DNA of 64,000 bases from Odontocerum albicorne (Eukaryota > Arthropoda > Insecta > Trichoptera > Odontoceridae). A program made the translations under genes and the position numbers. Positions within the stretch are counted from its first letter, which is position 1. Every line of letters starts with the position of its first letter. The DNA is taken from positions 10,567,665-10,631,664 of the forward strand of contig OX463852.1 of assembly GCA_949825065.1 (NCBI GenBank), in the 5' to 3' direction. Positions 14,334 to 24,600 of this stretch are shown in pieces. A model generated the notes under the pieces. It had not been told where the DNA came from, searched no databases, and saw nothing but the letters and a program-made list of their open reading frames with translations.

Positions 14334-16620
14334 AAATGTCCAAATCTGCTATATATGTTAAAATATTTCATAGAAAAAGGCTAAAAATACCCACTTTTAA
14401 CTCGAAAAACTGCCATTGGCGTCCAAGTCTGCCAATATATGTACAAAATCACGACAGAAATGTTATTTGTTCCAGGTGTTTTGGTGTTTTTGGTCCCAAA
14501 GCTCTAATTTTGCGATATTTCAATCTTTTGCGTCAAGATTTTTCCGTTTGAATGAATTTGGACTACTGAAAAAATATTTTTTGTACAAAAAAGCTAGAAT
14601 TATCAATGAATCAAGACACATGCGTGAAAGAAACGCATTGACGTTAATTATGATATGAAATGTCCAAATCTGCTAAATATGTTAGAATATTTCATAGAAA
14701 TAGGCTAAAAGTACCCACTTTTCACTCAAAAAACCGCCATTGGCGACCAAATCTGCGAATATATGTACAAAATCACGACAGAAATGTTATTTTGTTCTAG
14801 TAGTTTTCGATTTTTGGTCCCATTGCTCTAATTTGGCTATATTTCAATTTTTTCCGTGAAGATTTTTCAGTTTGAATGAATTTGGATTACTGTAAAAATA
14901 TTTTTTGTACAAAAATGCTAGAATTATCAATGAATCAAGACACATGTGTGATAGAAACGCATTGACGTTATTATGACATGAAATGTCCAAATCTGCTATA
15001 TATGTTAAAATATTTCATAGAAAAAGGCTAAAAATACCCACTTTTAACTCGAAAAACTGCCATTGGCGTCCAAGTCTGCCAATATATGTACAAAATCACG
15101 ACAGAAATGTTATTTGTTCCAGGTGTTTTGGTGTTTTTGGTCCCAAAGCTCTAATTTTGCGATATTTCAATCTTTTGCGTCAAGATTTTTCCGTTTGAAT
15201 GAATTTGGACTACTGAAAATATATTTTTTGTACAAAAAAGCTAGAATTATCAATGAATCAAGACACATGTGTGATAGAAACGCATTGACGTTATTATGAC
15301 ATGAAATGTCCAAATCTGCTATATAGGTTAAAATATTTCATAGAAAAAGGCTAAAAATACCCACTTTTAACTCGAAAAACTGCCATTGGCGTCCAAGTCT
15401 GCCAATATATGTACAAAATCACGACAGAAATGTTATTTGTTCCAGGTGTTTTGGTGTTTTTGGTCCCAAAGCTCTAATTTTGCGATATTTCAATCTTTTG
15501 CGTCAAGATTTTTACGTTTGAATGAATTTGGAAAAAATGTTTTTTGTACAAAAATTTTAGAATTATCAATGAATCAAGACACATTTGTGATAGAAACGCA
15601 TTGACGTTAATTATGATAAGAAATGTCCAAATCTACTAAATATGTTAGAATATTTCATAGAAATAGGCTAAAAGTACCCACTTTTCCCTGGAAAAACTGT
15701 CATTAGCGTCCAAGTGTATGAATATAGTATATGTACAAAATCACGACAAAAATGTTATTTGTTCCAGGTGTTTTCGTGTTTTTGGTCCCAAAGCTCTAAT
15801 TTATCGATATTTCAATCATGGGCGTCAAGATTTTTACGTTTGAATGAATTTGGAAAAAAAAATTTTTGTACATAAATGTTAGAATTATCAATGAATCAAG
15901 TATATAGAATATAAAATGTCCAAATATAGTATAGAATATAAAATGTCCAAATCTGCTAAATATGTTAGAATATTTCATAGAAATAGGCTAAAAGTACCCA
16001 CTTTTCACTCACAAAACATCCATTGGCGTCCAAGTCTGCGAATATATGTACAAAATCACGACAGAAATGTTATTTGTTCCAGGTGTTTTAGTTTTTTTGG
16101 TCCTAAAGCTCTAATTTTGCGATATTTCAATCTTTTGCGTCAAGATTTTTCCGTTTGAATGAATTTGGAAAAAATGTTTTTGGTACAAAAATGTTAGAAT
16201 TAGCAATGAATCAAGACACATGTGTGATAGAAACGCATTTAAGTTAATTATGATATGAAATGTCTAAATCTGCTAAATATGTTAGAATATTTCATAGAAA
16301 TAGGCTAAAAGTACCCACTTTTCACTCAAAAAACTGCCATTGGCGTCCAAGTCTACGAATATATGTACAAAATCACGGCAAAAATGTTATTTGTTCCAGG
16401 TGTTTTTGGTCACAACGCTCTAATTTTGCGATATTTATATCTTTTCCGTGAAAATTTTTCCGTTTGAATGAATTTGGATTACTGAATAAATATTTTTTGT
16501 ACGAAAATGCTAGAATTATCAATGAATCAAGACACGTGTGTGATAGAAACGCATTGACGTTAATTTTGATATGAAATGTCCAAATCTGCTAAATATGTTA
16601 AAAATGTCCAAATTTGTTAA

Positions 16621-17173
16621 AGGTAGGAAAACCATTTAGACAGTCGATCGGAGCGTGGTTGTTATTGCTACAAAATTTTGAGTACTTTCAGGATGAATGA
16701 CGAGTGGAAGGGATTTATGTGTGCTCGTGAGCGTGGGTTTCTACTTGTTTATTTAATTTTGGTTGTTTTTGTATTTGTGTTTCTGTGTATTTTTTTTTTG
16801 TTTTGATTTTAATTTTTAATCTTATGATTATGTGCGGTATAGTGTGGGATGAATATTTTTGGTCTTTCTGGAGTGATGATGTGTGAGTTGAATTTCGCAA
16901 GATATTTCCAGTTGTAGTTGAGTGTCACTGTCAGGTTGATGAGAGCGTGCAACGGGATTTTGTTATTGTGTAATCAAAAATCGGAAAGAAGTATCGATTT
17001 ATTTTTTTCATGATAAATATCCTCAGTGATATACAGGCAAAAGCCTAGTTTACTGGGGATACGACAAATGAAAGGCAACAATTCCAGATCCATTAAAATT
17101 GTATGTACAAATCAAATAATCGGTTGTTTTTCTCAAATTGTGTGTGTTTCTCTTCATGTGCAATAATGAATGA
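16621..17173. repeat. Dispersed repeat inserted in the satellite, copy 1
   Basis: Satellite sequence stops near 16,620 and resumes at about 17,183 (GTTAGAATATTTCATAG). Roughly 16,685-17,140 is the reverse complement of 30,790-31,279. Shared landmarks are CTTTCAGGATGAATGACGAG, CAGGCAAAAGCCTAGTTTAC and AAAGGCAACA. No coding capacity, terminal repeat or clear target duplication is visible, so the class is unknown. A run of ATGA repeats (about 17,166-17,182) marks the right edge. Confidence 0.75.
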
Positions 17174-17895
17174 ATGAATGAATGTTAGAATATTTCATAG
17201 AAATAGGCTTAAAGTACCCACTTTTCACTCACAAAACCTCCATTGGCGTCCAAGTCTGCGAATATATGTACAAAATCACTACAGAAATGTTATTTGTTCC
17301 AGGTGTTTTCGTGTTTTTGGCCCCAAAACTCAATTTTGCAATATTTCAATCTTTTGCGTCAAGATTTTTCCGTTTGAATGAATTTGGACTACTGAAAATA
17401 TATTTTTTGTACAAAAATGCTAGAATTATCAATGAATCAAGACACATGTGTGAAAGAAATGCATTGACGTTCATTATGATATGAAATGTCCAAATCTGCT
17501 AAATATGTTAGAATATTTCATAGAAATAGGCTAAAAGTACCCACTTTTCACTCACAAAACCTCCATTGGCGTCCAAGTCTGCGAATATATGTACAAAATC
17601 ACGACAGAAATGTTATTTGTTCCAGGTGTTTTTTGTCCCAAAGCTCTAATTCTGCGATATTTCAATCTTTTGCGTCAAGATTTTTCCGTTTGAATGAATT
17701 TGGATTACTGAATAAATATTTTTTGTACAAAATTCCAGAATTATCAATGAATCAAGACACATGTGTGATAGAAACGCATTGACGATAATTATGATATGAA
17801 ATGTCCAAAGCTGCTAAATATGTTAAAATATTTCATAGAAATAGGCTAAAAGTACCCACTTTTCACTCGAAAAACTGCCATTGGCGTCCAAATAA
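17174..17895. repeat. Satellite segment continuing after insertion
   Basis: Just over two monomers of the same 322-bp family, at about 17,183, 17,486 and 17,798. The last is cut off after CCATTGGCGTCCAA by a MITE. Confidence 0.9.
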
Positions 17896-19071
17896 GACAC
17901 CATTTTTGACAGGAACTAGATATTACATATCGAAAATGGCGACACTAGCTTTATTACTCTAAATAGTGCAAGCGCAGTATCGTTTGTCTCGCTCAAAATT
18001 TTTGAATTCGATCTGTACCTGCCTGTATACCTACCTAAATGAATTGTCAAAAATAACGAGTGAATTGTTAAAACACAAATAAATTAAATTAATTATTGTT
18101 GATCATAAACATACAGGGTCATTGACCGATCAAGAATTCAATGATTGTTACACACTACGAACAACGACAATATTTACTATTTACAGCGCGCAAATTGGCT
18201 AGCCATCTCCAAATATAAATAATTAACCTACCGCCCGTTCATGTGATAGAGCAAGGCAGATATATATACCCCATGTATTCATTCACTGGTATAAATTGTC
18301 CGCACTCTGCGAAATAAACATACTTTTATTGTCGTACATTCAACTGTCAAGACTTATTATTTATCGCTTGTTGTCACTTTCGTTTTTATCCATCCGCATT
18401 CCTGAGTTTATAAGTAAACAAATATCAATCAAAATCATCACAACAGTTAAACATAAGCAATCCGCTATATTGGTGACTCTGCACGAGAAGTAACGCAGAA
18501 TCAGCTAAAAACGAAGATAACGATGTCGATATCAAAATCATCAGCACATCCTAATAGGACACATGCTACATTGATAGCGACCATCGTTACAGATCTTTAA
18601 TTTCTGAAATTAATGTTTTAAAATTATTTTTAAAAGAGTAGTAGATATGTATTGTACCATTTTGAAATCCTGACTAAACAGGCCAACTTTTGATGTAACT
18701 TGCCAGGTTAGCGTAGTACATTATTTTTACAATATGATGAGTTAAAGTTGGCTGATAAAAAATATTATTTTTTACGATCGGATAAAACAATTTTTTTTTC
18801 AAACGTGCAATTTTTTTTTGTTTTATATCTGACTTCGACTACTAGCAGGTCTATCTAGGATTGCGATTCAACCATTAAAATCATAAAATATGGCAATTTT
18901 TAGTCACAATATACAAACATTCGGCTCAGGGAAGCTACTTTTACAATTTTCGAAGAAATGCCTATAACTCGAAAAGTATAAGGATTTGTCAAAATTTTTT
19001 TTTAATTCTGAGCCCTCATAAGCTGTCCTTTTCCTCGATACCGGCTTGACGTTGCCCTTTGGGACACGCTG
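17896..19071. mobile_element. Foldback TA-MITE copy 1, left end missing and split by a probable LTR
   Basis: Sequence from about 17,899 (CACCATTTTTGACAGG) to 18,013, then from 18,592 to 19,071, matches the complete MITE at 19,987-20,805 in order. The right terminus GGGACACGCTG is intact and is followed by TA and satellite sequence. The left terminus is lost. The intervening 18,014-18,591 is a separate insertion. Confidence 0.8.
18014..18591 (+). mobile_element. Probable solo LTR (or LTR-containing fragment) of a retrotransposon
   Basis: The 578-bp insert begins TGTACC and ends GTTACA (TG...CA ends). It is flanked by GATC at 18,010-18,013 and again at 18,592-18,595, and removing it restores the MITE sequence. 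Inside are a TATA-like ATATATA at about 18,260 and AATAAA near 18,312. There is also TTGGTGACTCTGC near 18,470, which resembles the tRNA-Trp-type primer site seen in some Ty3/gypsy elements. If that is a true primer site, the LTR is shorter and part of the leader is included. No coding sequence is present. Confidence 0.55.
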
Positions 19072-19986
19072 TATGTACAAAATTGCGACACAAATGTTAT
19101 TTGTTTCACGTGTTATCGTGTTTTTGGTGCCAACCCTCTAATTTTGCGATATTTCAATCTTGGGCCTCAAGATTTTTACATTTGAATGACTTTGGAAAAA
19201 ATATTAATTGTACAAAAATGTTAGAATTATCAATGAATCAAGACACATGTGTGATAGAAACGCATTGACGATAATTATGATATGAAATGTCCAAATCTGC
19301 TAAATATGTTAGAATATTTCATAGAAATAGGCTAAAAGTACCCACTTTTGTCTCGAAAAACTGCCATTGGGGTCCAAGTCTACGAATATATGCACAAAAT
19401 AGCAGCATAATTATTATTTGTTCCACGTGTTTTCATGTGTTTGGTCCCAAACCTCTGATTTTGCGATTTTTCTGAAAATGTATTTTTTGTACAAAAATGC
19501 TAGAATTATCAATGAATCAAGACACATGTGTGATAGAAACGCGTTCACGTTAATTATGATATGAAATGTCCAAATCTGCTGAATATGTTTTAATATTTCA
19601 TAGAAATAGGCTAAAACCACCCACTTTTCACTCTAAAAACTGCCATTGGCGTCCAAGTCTACGAATATATGTACAAAATCACGGCAAAAATGTTATTTGT
19701 TCCAGGTGTTTTCGTGTTTTTGGTCCCAAAGCTCTAATTTTGCGATATTTCAATCTTGAGCGTCAAGATTTTTACGTTTGAATGAATTTGGAAAAAATGT
19801 TTTTTGTACAAAAATGTTAGAGTTATCAATGAATCAAGACACATGTGTGATAGAAACGCATTGACGATAATTATGATATGAAATGTGCAAATCTGCTAAA
19901 TATGTTTTAATATTTCATAAAAATAGGCTGAAATTACCCACTTTTCACTCGAAAAACTGCCATTGGCGTCCAAGTTTACGAATATA
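19072..19986. repeat. Satellite segment, partly diverged
   Basis: Monomers resume at TATGTACAAAATTGCG and run to CGAATATA before the next MITE. The part from about 19,280 to 19,600 is close to the chimeric block at 6,900-7,240 and 8,895-9,230. Confidence 0.88.
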
Positions 19987-20805
19987 CAGGATGTCCCAAA
20001 GGGCAACGTCAAACCGGTATCGAGGAAGAGGACAGCTTATGAGGGTTCAGAATTTTTTTTTTTTTTTTAAAAACCTTATACTTTTCGAGTTATAGGCATT
20101 TCTTCGAAAATTGTAAAATAATTTTAAAACATTAATTTCTGAAATTAAAGATCGACTTCAAAATATTTTAGCGAGACAAACGATATGGCGCATGAACGAG
20201 TTAGAGTAACACACCATTTTTGACAGGAACTAGATATTACATATCAAAAATGGCGAAACTAGCTTTATTACTCTAACTAGTGCAAGCGCAGTATCGTTTG
20301 TCTCGCTCAAAATTTTTGAATTCGATCTTTAATTTCAGAAATTAATGTTTTAAAATTATTTTTTAAGGAGTAGTAGATATGTATTGTACTATTTTAAAAT
20401 CCTGACTAAACAGGCCAACTTTTGATGTAACTTGTCAGGTTAGCGTAGTACATTATTTTTACAGTATGATGAGTTAAAGTTGGCTGATAAAAAATATTAT
20501 TTTTTACGATCGGACAAAAACAATTTTTTTTTCAAACGTGCAATTTTTTTTTGTTTTATATCTGACTCCGACTAATAGCAGGTCTATCTAGGATTGCGAT
20601 TCAACCATTAAAATCATAAAATATGGCAATTTTTAGTCACAATATACAAACATTCGGCTCAGGGTAGCTACTTTTACAATTTTCAAAGAAATGCCTATAA
20701 CTCGAAAAGTATAAGGCTTTTTCAAAATTTTTTTTTTAATTCTGAGCCCTCATAAGCTGGCCTCTTCTTCGATACCGGCTTGACGTTGCCCTTTGGGACA
20801 CTCTG
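19987..20805. mobile_element. Complete 819-bp foldback MITE with TA target duplication
   Basis: It starts CAGGATGTCCCAAAGGGC and ends with the inverse GCCCTTTGGGACACTCTG. Terminal inverted repeats extend for roughly 120 bp, including ATAACTCGAAAAGTATAAGG in both arms. TA at 19,985-19,986 and 20,806-20,807 flanks it, and joining the flanks restores the satellite word CGAATATATGTACAAA exactly. Internal segments around 20,150-20,330 are also inverted copies of each other (GCGAGACAAACGATA). There is no coding capacity. The ends and the TA duplication fit a Tc1/mariner-type non-autonomous element. Confidence 0.88.
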
Positions 20806-20807
20806 TA

Positions 20808-21290
20808 TGTACAAAATTGCGTCAGAAATGTTATTTGTTTCACGTGTTATCGTGTTTTTGGTCCCAAACCTCTAATTTTGCGATATTTCAATCTTTTGCG
20901 TCAATATTTTTCAGTTTGAAAGAATTTTTAATATAGCCAAAACCCCATTTTTCGTACATAAATGCTAGAATTATCAATGAATCAAGACAAAGGTGTGATA
21001 GAAACGCTTTGCGGTATTTATGATATAAACCTGCTTAATATGTATGAACATTTCTTGGGAATAGAAAATAATTTCAAACTTTTCATTCTATAAACTGCCA
21101 TTGACAACCAGGCGTACGAATATATGTACAAAACAATGAATTATTATTTGTTCAACGTGTTTTCGTATTTTTGGTCCCGATTCCCTAATTTGGCGAAATT
21201 TCAATCTTTTGCGTCAATATTTTTCATTTTGAATGAATTTTGAATTGTAAAAACCCCATTTTTCATACGAGAATTCAATTATTTTGCATT
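20808..21290. repeat. Degenerate right edge of the satellite
   Basis: One and a half strongly diverged monomers (ATATATGTACAAAACAATG, TTTTTGGTCCCGATTCCC) fade out before the first TIL exon. Confidence 0.75.
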
Positions 21291-21397
21291 ATTAATCTTT
21301 GTGACGTATATATGTGCATCCAATACAGGTGTAATATAGAACTCCGTTGCAATTTTAGAGTTCTTTTATATAATGAGTTTATTGTTTTTTTATTCAG

Positions 21398-21616
21398 ATA
21401 CAACATGCACCGGAGTGAATGAAGTCTTTAAGCCTTGCAAAGATCGATGCACTCTCAGTTGCAGTGCAATTGCCAGTGGTGCTAGTCCATCACCGGCGTG
21501 TTCTTCAAGCCCAAATACCACCACCACATTTAATCCGTTTTGTACAGGAGGCTGTGACTGCAGACCTGGGTACGTCAGGTATACCAGCAATGTCTGTGTT
21601 GCGGTGGAAGATTGCT
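21398..21616 (+). CDS. TIL exon 1 (long-loop type)
   Basis: Acceptor TATTCAG and donor GTAAGT; phase 1 in and out. It encodes ten cysteines, starting CTGVNEVFKPC and ending with GGCDCRPGYV and AVEDC. The segment between cysteines 5 and 6, where the inhibitory loop normally lies, is 13 residues and rich in Ser, Thr and Asn, instead of the usual three. It belongs to the odd-numbered type of the array. Confidence 0.88.
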
Positions 21617-24600
21617 GTAAGTTGGTTTATAAGACTGATTTTTTTATAAGATTCGAGAATACTGTTTCATAAAAGTTTCTTTTAGTCGATACTTGTATAA
21701 AGTGGAACTTTGAAATTGTTGTTTTATTCATTTACATTGATGGCAAAATGATATTGCTAAACTTGATTTTTTTAAAACGTTACTCTAAATGCCTCACTCC
21801 AAAAGACAATGAAATAAAACTATTTAACTGTAAGCAGAATTTGTACTTTCAACTTTCTTTTTGCTGAGAAGTGACCCTCTGCATTGAGCTATTACAGACA
21901 ATTGTCTGCAATCGCTTAGCTATAAAAACAGCTCTACTAGTAGAAATATAGATTTATTTCATCGTCTTTTTTGATAAAACATTTAGTGCAACTTTTGCTC
22001 TGTTACTGTGAAAATGTTTATCCCAAATCACAGTACGTAGGAAAAAACAATGCTTATTTTATTTTATTCTTGATATTTACAATATTAAAGTGTAGAAGAT
22101 TTAAAGACTCTTTTAAGAAAATATAAAATGAATGGTTGTCCATTATATTTTTTTCAAATCGTCACCGTTATCCCCTCATCAATCTCTAACTGTTAATCTG
22201 TGAGAGAACAGCATAATCCTAGATCAGTGATGGGTAACCTATGACACGCCAAGACATTTTGCGAACAAGATATTTTGAATGCTTGGAACCGATTACGGAA
22301 CACTTTTAGCACTCTAGGACCTAGATGAATACTAACTTCCACAGATGTCACAGACATGTGGATCCCATTGAGGTGCCTGGTCATGTTGACACAAAGTCAG
22401 TTACACCTGAGACCATTCTTATAGAGCTTCCTCTATCCACCAACCTTTTGCTTGTCCATTACATCCTCATAAAAGACACGTTTTGAAAGTCTGTTATATT
22501 GCCCATACATATCACATGTTCAGTATACCTCAATTTTGCCACTACAACTGTATTCTTTATAGGTTTACAATTGGATCATTTCAGGACCGAGACATTTGTG
22601 ACATGATTAGTATAGTAGATCTGAAGGATGGAAAGAAACAATGGTGGAATATTTCCTGGTTCCAAAAGAATCTCCTAAAGCAGGGGTGCTCAAACGGTCG
22701 ATCGCGGGAGGTTTTTAAGTTGATCAATTACATATTATATTTTTGAAATTTCTGACATTCAATTTATAAAAAGTACACTAAATATTTTTTAACAATTATT
22801 TTAACCTAATATTTGTTAATATAGAGTAACGAAAATTAAATATTAAATTATCATCTATCTGATAGAAGTTATTTGGGTTGAGATAGCTCTACCATATCTC
22901 GTCCAGTTACCAAACGCGTCTCAACCATCCGAGACACAAACATCAAAGACGTCGAAAGCATGTTTAAAACAAATTGCCTGTCTGTTAACAGCATTGTTTG
23001 GGTCAACTTATTTGTGCGAGTCTGCGTTTTCCGAAATGGAAATAATTAAATCTAAATATCGTAATCAGCTCAGTGACGAACATCTTAATTCATGCTCGCG
23101 TTTGGCACTTTGTAATTACGTGGCATCCTATGAAAAGTATGCAGAGGACATGCAGTGCCATGCATCGATATCAAAGGAACGTTAGTTACAGAACACTTAT
23201 TATTTCAATCTGAGCGCCCCTGTCCTAAAGGGAGTCCAAGCCTCAGACCTATAGAAAAGTTTAGGAAGGATTATGATTTTGTAGACAGATATCTAGGAAG
23301 ACTGGATGATGTTCCTGCTGTAGAATATTTAGAATATCTAGGAAGACTGGATGATGTCCCTGCTGTAGAATATTTAGAATATCTAGGAAGACTGGATGAT
23401 GTCCCTGCTGTAGAATATTTAGAATATCTAGGAAGACTGGATGATGTCCCTGCTGTAGAATATTTAGAATATCTAGGAAGACTGGATGATGTCCCTGCTG
23501 TAGAATATTTAGAATATCTAGGAAGACTGGATGATGTCCCTGCTGTAGAATATTTAGAATATCTAGGAAGACTGGATGATGTCCCTGCTGTAGAATATTT
23601 AGAATATCTAGGAAGACTGGATGATGTCCCTGCTGTAGAATATTTAGAATATCTAGGAAGACTGGATGATGTCCCTGCTGTAGAATATTTAGAATATCTA
23701 GGAAGACTGGATGATGTCCCTGCTGTAGAATATTTAGTTTTGCAACAGCTGCTGATTCACTCTTCAGTTCAGGCAATCATCAAGAGAGGAATTGGAAAGT
23801 TAGATGGCTTCTAGGTATGTTCTCCAGTTGTACAAATTCATACAAATATCTGATGGGTGCATCACCTTATTATCTACAGAACATACTAGTAATTAGATTT
23901 ACTTCAAATAGAAACATCTCAAAATATTCACGTGTTCAAAGATATTTTTTAATAGTATCATTACAATCATAACTTAATAATTACAATGGTAATTCTCTTT
24001 CTCAGTTCCCGAGTGCAATGATACAAATGCGGTAGTAGTGGACTGCCCCAATCCCTGCCCCCCGACCTGTGAGGACGTCTTAAGAGGCACCTCCCCTGCC
24101 CCTTGCAACCGTACCTGTGCTCCCCGAGGTTGCACCTGCAAGCCGGGATATGTTTTAGGACCTAATATGAAATGTGTCAACTCTTCTTCCTGCTGTGAGT
24201 AAACCTATAATAATCGCAATAAGTAATTTTCTACCATAATCTTTTCAACTTGCAGAAATTCAGTATACATAGTTTATAAATAAGTACTATCATACTGTCC
24301 CCTTTTCAGGGTAGGAGAGAGCACTAGACTTGCATATTGCGGCATTTCTTTCCCATCCATACGCTTTCTCATACAACTTCTACGATTTTTTTGACTTTTT
24401 ATATTTCCTTCTTTAAAAACAACTTTCAATTCATCCAACCGTACTTTCCTTGGTCTTCTTCTACCACCCTTCCACTCACATTTGCACTGTAGATTTGTTT
24501 TGTTAGTCTTTCTTTATTTATTAGTTCTATTGTACATGCTCAAACCATCTCAGTCTACTCTACTTCATCTTGTTTAAAACATCAGCTTTATGTTAACATT

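Larger units (their letters stand above)
1..16615. repeat. Satellite array, about 322-bp monomers with higher-order structure
   Basis: A landmark near GAAATGTCCAAATC recurs at about 31, 356, 678, 1003, 1325, 1650, 1972, 2297, 2610, 2930, 3256 and so on. This gives monomers of mostly 313-325 bp in direct orientation. Each carries the same ordered landmarks: ACCCACTTTT, CCATTGGCGTCC, ATATATGTACAAAAT, TTTTTGGTCCC, TTTTTTGTACAAAA and AATCAAGACACATG. Neighbouring monomers differ by about 5-15 percent, while monomers 7-9 units apart are nearly identical, which defines higher-order repeats. Short open frames of 60-106 codons recur because the monomers recur, but they differ in frame and stop position between copies. 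The array starts before base 1. From about 15,500 onward the monomers become more diverged. Confidence 0.97.

Noticed and set aside
358..15604. Dozens of 60-106-codon open frames beginning MSKSA or MASKS in the first 16 kb
   Set aside because: They are satellite monomers read in different frames. Stops and frames vary between copies and no start context, splice signal or domain is conserved.
21373..21397. ATG upstream of TIL exon 1 as the gene start
   Set aside because: It lies within the polypyrimidine tract, encodes no signal peptide and the conserved phase-1 acceptor follows directly.
22226..22450. Second hAT element starting CAGTGATGGGTAACC
   Set aside because: No matching end, target duplication or transposase piece found, so it is listed only as intron content.
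23293..23737. CRISPR-like direct repeats
   Set aside because: There are no unique spacers. It is a head-to-tail minisatellite in eukaryotic DNA.
23261..23776. 171-codon antisense frame with repeated NILQQGHHPVFLDI
   Set aside because: It is the opposite strand of the 45-bp minisatellite. The period is divisible by three, so any stop-free unit gives a long frame.
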